A stretch of DNA of 64,000 nt from DSSB01 sp046346845 (lineage in GTDB: Bacteria; UBA10199; DSSB01), in the NCBI GenBank assembly GCA_046346845.1, contig JAXMHH010000003.1, forward strand, positions 124,001-188,000, given 5' to 3'. Position 1 is the stretch's first letter, and every line of letters begins with the position of its first letter. Position numbers and translations under genes: made by a program. Positions 23,977 through 31,566 of the stretch are shown here, piece by piece. The notes beneath the pieces were generated by a model. The model was not told the origin of the DNA. It made no database searches and saw only the letters and a program-made list of their open reading frames with translations.

Positions 23977-24246
23977 ATGAAAAAGGATTGGCTGAAAAAG
24001 TTGAGCTTGGCGTTGATGGTGGCTTTGACCCTGGGCACGGTGGCCTGCGGTTCCGGCCAGGATTTCCAGAATGAGGACGAGCAGGCCCAGAATCAGGCCG
24101 ACGAGCGCGCCGCCGATCGGAACGGGCCGACGGAGTTCTTCAATGGCGAGGGCGGCAGCGTGGTCTCGGACGGGGACTTTACCTCCGTCACCACGGGCGA
24201 CGGCGCCAATTTCGCCTGCGATTCGGGTGGTTGCAGCCTGTTTTAA
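23977..24246 (+). CDS. small lipoprotein under sigma-54 control
   Basis: 89 residues from the ATG at 23977 (a longer reading to 23878 would overlap the sigma-54 promoter). The signal peptide ends in the lipobox TVACGSG with acylated Cys at about 24. The mature ~65 residues are very acidic and polar (QDFQNEDEQAQNQADERAAD), then Gly/Ser-rich (GEGGSVVSDGDFTSV) and end CDSGGCSLF, a closely spaced Cys pair. No family recognised. The gene is followed by a strong terminator and is faced by an antisense c-di-GMP riboswitch transcript unit. Confidence 0.7.
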   Translation: MKKDWLKKLSLALMVALTLGTVACGSGQDFQNEDEQAQNQADERAADRNGPTEFFNGEGGSVVSDGDFTSVTTGDGANFACDSGGCSLF

Positions 24247-24271
24247 AAGGAAGATCTGGGGGCTTGGTCTA

Positions 24272-24304
24272 GGCCGGGGAGCTTCGCTCCCCCGGCCTTT
24301 TTCT
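24272..24304 (+). terminator. Rho-independent terminator of the small lipoprotein gene
   Basis: GGCCGGGGAGC-TTC-GCTCCCCCGGCC (one bulged C) followed by TTTTTC. Strong GC stem with T run, 26 bp after the stop codon. On the other strand it would read as a stem too, but without a T run. Confidence 0.85.
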
Positions 24305-24316
24305 TTCCCAAATACC

Positions 24317-24359
24317 AAAACCCCACCTAACAAGATCCAGTACGGATCGGTAGGTGGGG
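24317..24359 (-). terminator. terminator following the c-di-GMP-I riboswitch
   Basis: On the minus strand CCCCACCTA pairs with TAGGTGGGG, with an inner GATCC/GGATC helix, followed by TTTT. It lies about 35 nt after the riboswitch aptamer, a usual place for an expression platform. A small GGCCT/AGGCC stem-loop between aptamer and terminator could take part in switching. Confidence 0.7.
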
Positions 24360-24393
24360 ACGCGATGGCCTTCGAAGCAGGCCAGGGCTTTTT

Positions 24394-24464
24394 GGCAGCC
24401 CCGCTGTCTCGGCCGTAGCTGCGAGACCGGTGGCTTTGCGTCCTCCGATCGCTCGGAGTTTGCC
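24394..24464 (-). promoter_or_regulatory. c-di-GMP-I (GEMM-I) riboswitch aptamer
   Basis: Minus-strand RNA 24464-24394 shows the GEMM-I features: a 5' GGCAAAC, a hairpin with stem CUCCGA/UCGGAG and GNRA tetraloop GCGA, the conserved GACGCAAAGCC(A)CCGG core, a second hairpin (GUCUCG/CGAGAC) and the closing AGCGGGGCUGCC. It matches the Vibrio cholerae Vc2 layout by eye. The riboswitch binds the second messenger cyclic di-GMP. Preceded by its own promoter and followed by a terminator. No gene in the same direction follows for 645 bp, and the next sequence on that strand is antisense to the small lipoprotein. Confidence 0.88.
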
Positions 24465-24512
24465 TTTTTCCGTCGAGGCGCGAGCCCTCGGGCTCGAGCG
24501 CCGACTATACAA

Positions 24513-24540
24513 ATTATAGCTTACTCCAAAAGGACGGCAA
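24513..24540 (-). promoter_or_regulatory. sigma-70-type promoter of the riboswitch transcript
   Basis: On the minus strand TTGCCG (24540-24535), 16-bp spacer, TATAAT (24518-24513, a consensus -10). Transcription would start near 24506, about 42 nt before the aptamer, in the direction away from the FxLYD-like gene that ends at 24609. Confidence 0.7.
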
Positions 24541-24608
24541 TAGCCGGCCACGGCCTTGGGCCCGCCAAGCCGAAGCCTTGTCCCGCGCGAGGTGGCCACC
24601 TGCCTGCG

Positions 24609-25184
24609 CTATCTGGATTCAGCCTCCACCGCCAAGACCTGGAAGGACCAGGGCGATTTCTTATTGAAACGAAGGCGAAAATCCCCGACCCGCTCGTGGA
24701 AGGGGGCGCTGCCCCCCGGCGCGAGGTGGAGCTGGCCGACCTTGATCTGCCACTCCTCCGCCGACTTCGCATCCCCGCCGAACAAGATCTTCAGGGTGAC
24801 CGCCTGCACGGTCGCGGCGGAATTATTTTGAATCTTGCCGACGATCGTGTCGGACAAGAGCGAATGGCGCACCTGGGTATCGAGGATCTGAACCTGCCCG
24901 GGATCCACCAAATTGAGGGCGGGGCTTTGATAATACTGCCCGGGGTCCTCCACCGAATCCCCCGCCACAAAGGAGCCGATTCCCAAGAGCATCATCGGCA
25001 GGCCGATCGCCAGCAAGACCTGGCCCTTGTTGGCGCGGTGGTGGCGGCTAAGGGTGTAAATCAGCAAGAGCAGCAGCAGGGCGGCGCCGATCCCCAGGGT
25101 GACGAGGGACGACACCTTCACCAAGAGGAGGAGGAACATCAGGATGCCGCCGTACCAAAGGACGACCAATTGCTTCGTGCTCAT
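24609..25184 (-). CDS. membrane protein with FxLYD-like domain
   Basis: 191 residues from the ATG at 25184 (AAAGGACC upstream); a longer reading to 25373 lacks a ribosome site. Two close membrane segments (about 10-45: ILMFLLLLVKV and IGAALLLLLLIYTL) and a third hydrophobic stretch (LLAIGLPMMLLGIGSF) precede an extracytoplasmic domain from ~95 with LSDTIVGKIQNNSAATVQAVTLKI and HLAPGGSAPFHERV, which fits the FxLYD-type beta sandwich. Role unknown. The c-di-GMP riboswitch starts just downstream on the same strand. Confidence 0.7.
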   Translation of the reverse strand: MSTKQLVVLWYGGILMFLLLLVKVSSLVTLGIGAALLLLLLIYTLSRHHRANKGQVLLAIGLPMMLLGIGSFVAGDSVEDPGQYYQSPALNLVDPGQVQILDTQVRHSLLSDTIVGKIQNNSAATVQAVTLKILFGGDAKSAEEWQIKVGQLHLAPGGSAPFHERVGDFRLRFNKKSPWSFQVLAVEAESR

Positions 25185-25333
25185 AAGGGTCCTTTCCAGG
25201 AAAAAGCTCAAGGGAACGAGCCGAGGATGTGTATCAAGCGCGGCGGGACCTCGACAAACAAATAAATTCTCCAGGCCGCCGGGATGGTGGTTTTCGGTTG
25301 GCGCGGCCCCCGTTTTGTGGCGATGATGGGGCG

Positions 25334-26116
25334 ATGCGCCCCTCCCCATCCGCCCTTTTCCTGCTGCTATCATCCTTGTTTGCCTGCAATGCGGCCTCCT
25401 GCCTGGGCGCCCCAGCCGTGGGGCCGAGCCATCTACACCCCGCCGACCTCTTGAGCGCTCCCGGGAAATATTTGCATGGCCCCGTCGAAGTGGAGATCGT
25501 CGAGCCCTTGTCGGGCCCCTCCACTCCCCAGCAACTCGCCGCGGCGGAATACGGTCAGCTGCGCCTCGAGATGCCAGACGCGCCGGGCGTGGACTTCTCC
25601 CTAGTTCCGTCCGACTTTCGGCCGGAAGACCCCAATCGCTACCGAAAGAAATTCGACCGGGTCTTGACCTCTCCCCTGCGGGTCAAGGGCGAGCTGCTCA
25701 GCGACGAGGAGCTGGCGAAAGACCTGCACCGTCCCGTCTACGTCCTTCGAGTCTCCGCATGGGAGCCGATCGCGCCAGAACCCGCGATTCCGGTCGGTTC
25801 CCTCGCCCAACTGAAATCCGACCCCGCCCGCTGGGACCGCAAACGGATCGTGTACGAGGGAGTCTACGAAAACCGCTTCGAGGTCTCGGCCCTCGATCGG
25901 GAGATTTGGCTCGGCTTCGCCGGGAACGCGGAGATCGTCGGCCGGCCCCAGGGTCCGGCGGGGACTCCCACGGCCTATCGCGTGCGCGTCACCGGCCTGC
26001 TATTTTCCAAACCCGGCGCCCGCTACGGGCACCTGGGCGGATATCCCTTTGAGCTGCAGGCCACCAAGGTTGAGTTCCTGGGGCCCGCGGCTCCATCACC
26101 GGAGGCCGTCAAATGA
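25334..26116 (+). CDS. exported protein of unknown function
   Basis: 260 residues from the ATG at 25334, which opens a signal peptide (MRPSPSALFLLLSSLFA); the longer in-frame reading (25229) is not signal-like. Mature part ~240 residues: HPADLLSAPGKYLHGPVEVEI near the start and, after ~150, SLAQLKSDPARWDRKRIVYEGVYENRFEV, which reads like a second copy of the same layout (HPADLLSAPGKYLHG versus LAQLKSDPARWDRK), suggesting two related OB-like beta domains. No catalytic motif. It overlaps the next gene by 4 bp. Confidence 0.65.
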   Translation: MRPSPSALFLLLSSLFACNAASCLGAPAVGPSHLHPADLLSAPGKYLHGPVEVEIVEPLSGPSTPQQLAAAEYGQLRLEMPDAPGVDFSLVPSDFRPEDPNRYRKKFDRVLTSPLRVKGELLSDEELAKDLHRPVYVLRVSAWEPIAPEPAIPVGSLAQLKSDPARWDRKRIVYEGVYENRFEVSALDREIWLGFAGNAEIVGRPQGPAGTPTAYRVRVTGLLFSKPGARYGHLGGYPFELQATKVEFLGPAAPSPEAVK

Positions 26117-26490
26117 AGAGACTGTTTCGGAAGGCAACGCTTCATCGAATAGGGGTGCTCCTCGCCATCGGTTCGGCACTCCTGGCCCCGAGTCTCCACG
26201 CCAGAGACTCGATGTCGGAGGACGCCGCTGCCCTACGGCTGCAGGCTTATCTCGCGAAGACCCTGCCGGCGCGGGGGCTTTCCTTGAACTGCATCGCCCT
26301 GCTCTTCGAGGAATCAACCGCTCAATTCTTTCAAATCGCGGTGCGGGAAAAGCACGGCGGAACCTGCCCCGGCGATCCCGACACCGCGCCGATCGTCGAT
26401 CGGTACCGGATCTTGCGCAAGGGCTCTGCCCTCCAACGCTACGACGTCATCGAAGACGAATGGGTAAGGGCGCCCCAACCGAAGCCCTAA
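26113..26490 (+). CDS. small exported protein of unknown function
   Basis: 125 residues with a signal peptide (IGVLLAIGSALLAPSLHA, cleavage near LHA-RD). Mature ~95 residues: helix (AALRLQAYLAKTLP), one Cys in LNCIALLF, and a second in GGTCPGDP that may pair with it; a C-terminal WVRAPQPKP. No known domain. Coupled to the preceding exported protein by a 4-bp overlap. A terminator-like stem follows, shared with the end of the convergent kinase gene. Confidence 0.6.
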   Translation: MKRLFRKATLHRIGVLLAIGSALLAPSLHARDSMSEDAAALRLQAYLAKTLPARGLSLNCIALLFEESTAQFFQIAVREKHGGTCPGDPDTAPIVDRYRILRKGSALQRYDVIEDEWVRAPQPKP

Positions 26491-26524
26491 GCCCGGCACC
26501 GGCGCAAACCCACGGGCTTTATTT
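26489..26524 (+). terminator. terminator-like stem AAGCCCG/CGGGCTT
   Basis: A 7-bp stem with a 17-nt loop followed by TATTT, overlapping the stop codon of the exported protein and the end of the convergent kinase gene. Moderate strength. Confidence 0.45.
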
Positions 26525-29149
26525 CCAGGGACTCACCACCTCTTCCTCCGGCCGTTTTTTCACCGGCGGAGGATCCTTGGGCGGATTGCGTTTTTTAGGA
26601 GCAGCCTCGCGTTCGAGCTGAACGGAAAGGGAAGGCTGGCTGCCGTCGATGCGGATCTTCCTGCTCTTGAAGCCTTTGCGGCGGACCTCCAACTCGAGGA
26701 CGGCCCCCGCCTCCACCTCGACCTTCAACCCTTGAGTGCCCAGGTCGCGTTCGCCTTGGAAGACGCGGGCGTCGCTCGGGACGACGCTCAGGGTGACGAT
26801 TTTTTTGGGCGGCGCCTCGATCGGCTCCACCGAAATTTTCGTCGGCCGCGCATCGGGTGGCGGCGCCGCTGGGGCGTCCGGCGGCGGCATCGGGGCGTCG
26901 CTCGGGGCGGGCTGGACCTCGCGGCGCCTGGCGAGGAGATATCCGGCAATCAGGGCGGCCGCCGCCCCACCGCCGCCGATCCCCACGAAGCGGGGCCAAA
27001 GTCGGCGCCTTGGAGGCAGCGTCACGGCTTGAGGAGGCTCCGTGAGCGGGTCCGCCATCGGGGCCGGCTCGGGCAAGGCCCGGATGGGCCCGGGGTCCGA
27101 GGGGGGCTTGGGCGAAACGACGGCGCGAATTCGCTCCAATTCCAATCGCACCTCCTCCATCGAGGCGTAACGCTCCTCCGGCCGCTTGGCCAGGCACTTG
27201 GCGACCAGGGCCTCGAGCTCCGCCGGAACCTGGGGCGCCACCTCGCGCAGCGGCGTCGGCGCCTTCCCCACCTGCTGGTGCAGGATGTTGATGTGGTCCG
27301 GTCCGTCGAAGGGCACCTTGCCGCTCGCCAGCTCGTAGAGCAGGATGCCGAAGGCGTAGACGTCGCTCCGCGGGTCCACCGGGATGCCCATCGCCTGCTC
27401 GGGGGACATGTACTGCACGGTGCCGAAGGTATTGCCCGCCTGGGTGAGCCGGAGATTGCTCTTCAGGATCTTGGCGATGCCGAAATCCAATATCTTGACG
27501 AAATCCTGCTCGGAACCGCGATTGACCAACAGGACATTGTCGGGCTTGAGGTCCCGATGCACGATCCCCTTCTGATGGGCGGCCTCCAGGCCTTCGGCGA
27601 TCTGGACGGCGACGTTCAGCAGCCGAGGGAGCGGAACCGCCGCCTCGCCCTCGATCAAACTGGCCAGGGAGACTCCCGCCAAGTGCTCCATCACGAAGTA
27701 GGCCGAGCCGTTGGGCAGCTTGCCGAAATCGCTGATGTCGACGATGTGGGGATTGTCGATGGAGGAGGCGGCCCGCGCTTCATTGAGAAAGCGTTCGGTC
27801 ACCTCCTTGTCCCTGGCCATGGTCTCGCGCAGCACCTTGATGGCGACCTTCTTCCCGAGGATCTCGTGCGTCGCCAAATAGACCTTCCCCATCCCGCCGA
27901 TCCCGATCAGGGCCTCCACCTTGTAACGGCCGTCGAAGGTCCGGCCGACATAGGGGTCCTCGTGGATCGCGGGATCGACGATGATGCTCGGCACCTCCAC
28001 GGCTGCCAGGCTGTCCCCCTTCTTGCCGCCGTCGCCCTTGGAATTCGCGCTCATCAAGACCCAAGGACGGACCGCGGCCGCTGCGGAACCTTGCGCCCCG
28101 CGACCCGGATTCGGCCCCGCCCAGGCAAGACTCGCGCCCTGCGTCGTCCACCAAGGTCCGCGAGGCCGGGTACCGAGCTCCGCCATCCGACTGCGAATTT
28201 CCAAGCCGCGCTGCCAAGCCGCAAAGCCCTCGCCCAAGGCCTCTCGCCCCAGCCGGGCGCCGACCCCGAGGGCCAGGAGCGAGGCGAAGGAATCGAGGAA
28301 CAGATCGCCGGAAGCGGCGGCGGGCCTGAGCCCAAAGCGCTCCTCGATGCGCTGCGCGCCCATCAAGCCGAGGAGCGCCGACGTCGGCGCGAGCAATTTC
28401 GCCGGAAGCGACGGCGCCGCGGCCGCGGGGTTGAGGAAGCGGGCGCCCTCGTTCCCGAGGGCCCCGAAGACCTTCAAGGCCCCCAAGGAGATCGCCGACC
28501 GGGCCAGGTCCTGGCCCCAAGAACCGCCGGGGATTGGCGCCAGCCCGCGGCTCAGGGCGGCGAAGGCCGGGACCTCCGCCAAATAGGCCGCGCCGCCCGC
28601 GGCGATCCTCGCCCCCCGGCCACCGAGCAGCCAAGGCAGGCCGCCTTCGGCGCCCATGCCGGTGAAACGGCTCAGGGCCGCGCCGCCCACCCATCTCCCG
28701 ATCAGGCTCGCGCCCAACATCGGGGCGATGACCCGCCAGTCGGTGGCGTCACGGCAGAAACGGGAAAACAGAAATTCGGCGCGCAGGCCGAAGGATCCCC
28801 CCGACCACGCGGAAAGCTCCCGCCGGGCCGTCGCCTGTACCCGCTCCGGCAGGTCGGGGCGGGCGAGGCGCGCCAGGATGAGCTGGGCGGACAGGTCTTG
28901 ATGGTCGGCCGAGAGACGTCGCGCCGTCCCCAACAATTCTTGATAGAGAAGCTCGGGATCGCCTTCCTTTTTCAAGCCCTCCAGGGCGGCGAGCAGCGAA
29001 GGCGATAGGGCCCTGCCCTCCGCGCCCAACTGGGCCCGGATTTCTTCCAGGATCTTTTGTTCCGGCCTAAGCGGGACGGACGCGCCGCTCGATAGCGAGC
29101 TCGGACGCGCCAAAGGGCCCGAGTCCGGGGCTAAGTGAAGCGAATTCAC
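26519..29149 (-). CDS. Ser/Thr protein kinase with novel N-terminal domain and PEGA-like C-terminus
   Basis: 876 residues. Kinase domain about 408-680: glycine loop IGIGGMGKVYLA, catalytic Lys438 in VAIK, HRDLKPDN at 531-538, DFG at 555-557, and an APE-like MSPEQAMG. A membrane segment (FVGIGGGGAAAALIAGYLLA) follows near 735-760, then a Pro/Ala-rich linker and a PEGA-like beta domain (VVPSDARVFQGERDLGTQ). Unusually, ~370 residues precede the kinase: disordered start, helices, then a glycine-rich hydrophobic region (about 140-310) that resembles a segment of the 2225-residue protein at 34517-41194. The substrate is unknown. It ends a leftward gene run with the thaumatin-like and topoisomerase VI genes. 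Confidence 0.92.
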   Translation of the reverse strand: MNSLHLAPDSGPLARPSSLSSGASVPLRPEQKILEEIRAQLGAEGRALSPSLLAALEGLKKEGDPELLYQELLGTARRLSADHQDLSAQLILARLARPDLPERVQATARRELSAWSGGSFGLRAEFLFSRFCRDATDWRVIAPMLGASLIGRWVGGAALSRFTGMGAEGGLPWLLGGRGARIAAGGAAYLAEVPAFAALSRGLAPIPGGSWGQDLARSAISLGALKVFGALGNEGARFLNPAAAAPSLPAKLLAPTSALLGLMGAQRIEERFGLRPAAASGDLFLDSFASLLALGVGARLGREALGEGFAAWQRGLEIRSRMAELGTRPRGPWWTTQGASLAWAGPNPGRGAQGSAAAAVRPWVLMSANSKGDGGKKGDSLAAVEVPSIIVDPAIHEDPYVGRTFDGRYKVEALIGIGGMGKVYLATHEILGKKVAIKVLRETMARDKEVTERFLNEARAASSIDNPHIVDISDFGKLPNGSAYFVMEHLAGVSLASLIEGEAAVPLPRLLNVAVQIAEGLEAAHQKGIVHRDLKPDNVLLVNRGSEQDFVKILDFGIAKILKSNLRLTQAGNTFGTVQYMSPEQAMGIPVDPRSDVYAFGILLYELASGKVPFDGPDHINILHQQVGKAPTPLREVAPQVPAELEALVAKCLAKRPEERYASMEEVRLELERIRAVVSPKPPSDPGPIRALPEPAPMADPLTEPPQAVTLPPRRRLWPRFVGIGGGGAAAALIAGYLLARRREVQPAPSDAPMPPPDAPAAPPPDARPTKISVEPIEAPPKKIVTLSVVPSDARVFQGERDLGTQGLKVEVEAGAVLELEVRRKGFKSRKIRIDGSQPSLSVQLEREAAPKKRNPPKDPPPVKKRPEEEVVSPWK

Positions 29150-29352
29150 AGACCTACCTTTGGTTCCTAAGACGATTCAATTGTAGGGGGAAATGGCGCG
29201 CCAACCTCTCGACGCGCGAGCAGATACCCTAGGTCCCCATGGGTAATAGAACCTAGTCGAGCCCCCGTTTTTTGCCTTATCGACCGAAGCCCAAAGAGGT
29301 TGTCAGCCGTCTGCCGGCAAAGCACCGATCATTGGGCCAAATCGCCTACCCC

Positions 29353-30963
29353 TCAGCTCCCGCGCTGCGGGCAGAAGGTGACCGTATAATTCAAATAGGT
29401 GCTGCTGTTGGTAGATTGGCAGCTGAACAGCTTGATCGCGTCGTCGAAGGGGAAGCTGTAGGAGGTCGGACAGGCGGTGTTGAAGCTATCCACCAAAGGC
29501 TGCACCTGGGAGGTCCAATTGGGATTGGTATTTTGGCAGGCCCCGTTGGCGACCGCGGTGACCCAGCTGGGACAGCCGCAGCAGCTCGCCCCCGCCCCGG
29601 CGGTGAAGCAGGACTGCGCGTTGGTCCCCACGCACTGGTAGAGGTCCATGGAGGCCCCGTCGCAGTTCAGCTGGGCCGGGGCGGGCGGCGGGTTGGCGAG
29701 GCAGGCCTCCTTGGGGGAATTGCAGCCCACGTAATTGCCGCCGGCCAGGACCTGCAAGGGGCTGTCGCAGTCCGCCTGCGGGATGGCGAGATCGGAACCG
29801 GGGGCCCATGGGCAGGAAGGCAAGAGGGCGGCCTGCAGCCCCTGGGCGGCGCAACCGCCAGCCTCCGTGCAACCGGGGCTGCCGCAGGTGAAGGGATTCA
29901 CGCATTTTTGCAAATTCGTGTCGCACTTCCAGATATGGGCGCCGAACAGCGGGTTGCAATCCGTGTCCTGGGTGCAAGCGGTCCCGCTCACGGCGTTGAT
30001 ATTGGATGTGACGTTGTAACTTTTGGGGTCCGGGACGATCTCGACGGACAAGTTGGCGCTGTCGACATTGCTGATGTCATAAAAATCCCCCGCGGTGAAG
30101 TCCTGCATGTTCAACTCGGCCAGGGTCGCGGGGCTGATGCCGCTGTTGGCGCAATGCAAGGAGGTGGGCAGGTTGGTGGCGGTGCAAAGGCCGGGCTGGT
30201 ACTTGCCGTTGCTGATGCAACCGTCGCATTGCCCGGAATCGCACTGATAGGTGGTGGCGTCGCAGCCGGTGCGCGCCCAGAAGCGGCCAGCCCAAGGCTC
30301 GGGAAAGGTGACGGTCAACGGCGTCGCGCCCTGCGCCATCACCCAGCCGTTGCCGCCGTCCGTCGGCAGATTGTAACAAGTCGAGCTGGCGCTGTTGCAC
30401 CACTGCCCCGCCGCGCAGGCCGAATTGTTGGCACAACTCACCTTGGGCGACACCTCGGTGGCCAAGCCGTTGGGATCGGCCGGAACGTAAGAGCAAAGCC
30501 GGAAGGAACACTGCGGGTGCGAGGGATCGAAGGTCTTGTCGCAGTACTCGCCCTGGGAGGTATTGCAATTCGCATCGGAGGAACAGGCGGTCCCCGTGCG
30601 ATTGGGAACTTGGCCGCAGTATTCGTTGGCCAGGCATTGGCTGTCGCTGGTGCAACGGCAGGGGCTGCCGGCTGGGGTCGAGAGGGCACAGGCGGCGGTG
30701 GTTCCCTGGCTGCCCGAGGGATCGTTATTGCCCAGCGCGGCCACCGCGATCGACTGCTGGCAGAGGTTCACGAAGGTCACCGAGCGCGGCCCCAGGGGCT
30801 CGGTTCGGGCCGGACCATTGCCGCCGTTATTATTGTTGTTGTTATTTCCGGCGGAACCCCCGCTGCCGCAGCCCGCGCCGCCGCCCAAGTACAGGCAGAG
30901 AAAAAGCAGGCCGAAAAAAATCGCGATTTGAAGTCTAGGTTTTTGGGAATTGAGCTGCCGCAT
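29353..30963 (-). CDS. thaumatin-like lipoprotein with cysteine-rich insert
   Basis: 536 residues from the ATG at 30963 (GGAGGGACC upstream). Lipobox GGAGC with Cys32, an Asn-rich linker, then a thaumatin fold split by insertions: first strand VTFVNLCQQSIAVAA (62-76), a Cys-rich insert (~92-197, EGF-like repeats such as CSSDANCNTSQGEYC), then EPWAGRFWARTGCD (222-235), ATLAEL (279-284), GDFYDISNVD (292-301) and C-terminal PTSYSFPFDDAIKLFSC and NYTVTFCP. The acidic cleft residues of plant thaumatins (Glu283, Asp293, Asp296, Asp301) appear present. Plant members bind or degrade beta-glucans; bacterial ones are rare and little studied. Probably surface-exposed. Confidence 0.85.
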   Translation of the reverse strand: MRQLNSQKPRLQIAIFFGLLFLCLYLGGGAGCGSGGSAGNNNNNNNGGNGPARTEPLGPRSVTFVNLCQQSIAVAALGNNDPSGSQGTTAACALSTPAGSPCRCTSDSQCLANEYCGQVPNRTGTACSSDANCNTSQGEYCDKTFDPSHPQCSFRLCSYVPADPNGLATEVSPKVSCANNSACAAGQWCNSASSTCYNLPTDGGNGWVMAQGATPLTVTFPEPWAGRFWARTGCDATTYQCDSGQCDGCISNGKYQPGLCTATNLPTSLHCANSGISPATLAELNMQDFTAGDFYDISNVDSANLSVEIVPDPKSYNVTSNINAVSGTACTQDTDCNPLFGAHIWKCDTNLQKCVNPFTCGSPGCTEAGGCAAQGLQAALLPSCPWAPGSDLAIPQADCDSPLQVLAGGNYVGCNSPKEACLANPPPAPAQLNCDGASMDLYQCVGTNAQSCFTAGAGASCCGCPSWVTAVANGACQNTNPNWTSQVQPLVDSFNTACPTSYSFPFDDAIKLFSCQSTNSSTYLNYTVTFCPQRGS

Positions 30964-31006
30964 CGGTCCCTCCCTCGTTGTTAGGCTCTGCGGATGAAAG
31001 GCCTGT

Positions 31007-31480
31007 CTAGCACGGGCCCGAACGGGAGGGATAGTCCTTTTCAAAGAAACCCGCCTCACGGATGCACCGTTTCACGAATCCCCGGAAGCGAAGCGCGACA
31101 AACAGGTAATTGCCGCCGATGACCCAGAGCGTCATGAAGGCGGCCACGGCCCCGAGCAGTGGGGTGGGGATTTTGGCCAGGAACATGAAGAGGGCCATGA
31201 AGGCCACCGTCCCGGCATTGATGAGGGTGGAACGCAGCTGGTCGATCTCCCAAGAGACCTGGCGGCTCGCGGCATCCACGGTGACCTTCCCCCCGCTGAC
31301 GCCGTTCAAGAGATGTCCCCGCTTCAACATGAAGAGGGCCCCACTGGTGAAGCGGACGGAATCCCCTTCGAGCTCCAGCGCCTTGGGAGTCTTTTCACCC
31401 AGCCTGGCATGGATCAGCCGCAGCAACTCCGTGAAGGAGGCGTCGGGGCGGGCGGGACTGGGTTCAAACCGACCTTTCAT
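31007..31480 (-). CDS. small membrane protein of unknown function
   Basis: 157 residues. A soluble ~70-residue start (helix FTELLRLIHARLGEK, then strands VRFTSGALFMLKRG) precedes two membrane segments (INAGTVAFMALFMFLAKIP and LLGAVAAFMTLWVIGGNYLFVAL), then a basic loop and a Cys-containing tail (YPSRSGPC). No family recognised. The gene has no obvious ribosome site and lies between topoisomerase VI subunit A (87 bp upstream) and the thaumatin-like gene (43 bp downstream), all on the same strand, so it may be co-transcribed with one of them. Confidence 0.55.
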   Translation of the reverse strand: MKGRFEPSPARPDASFTELLRLIHARLGEKTPKALELEGDSVRFTSGALFMLKRGHLLNGVSGGKVTVDAASRQVSWEIDQLRSTLINAGTVAFMALFMFLAKIPTPLLGAVAAFMTLWVIGGNYLFVALRFRGFVKRCIREAGFFEKDYPSRSGPC

Positions 31481-31566
31481 AAATCACCGTTAGGGGCAGG
31501 GCGCACGGGCTGAGTGCTTGACCGGCAGGCTGGGCTTGGGAGTCGGTGAAAAAGATCCGGTCGCGC

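Noticed and set aside
23917..24333. 138-codon minus-strand frame downstream of the c-di-GMP riboswitch, a possible riboswitch-controlled gene
   Set aside because: It lies opposite the small lipoprotein and through its terminator, has no ribosome site and no recognisable features, so it is more likely a shadow frame.
26732..29008. 758-codon open frame on the plus strand opposite the kinase gene
   Set aside because: It is the antisense shadow of a GC-rich gene; it has no conserved motif, whereas the minus strand encodes a full kinase.
29300..29345. GCAAAGCACCG near 29320 looked like a second c-di-GMP riboswitch core
   Set aside because: The flanking hairpins, GNRA loop and 3' GGGG-type strand are missing on both strands.
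29272..30984. 570-codon open frame on the plus strand opposite the thaumatin-like gene
   Set aside because: Low-complexity, Gly/Ala/Val-rich translation typical of antisense frames; the minus strand has the thaumatin motifs and lipobox.
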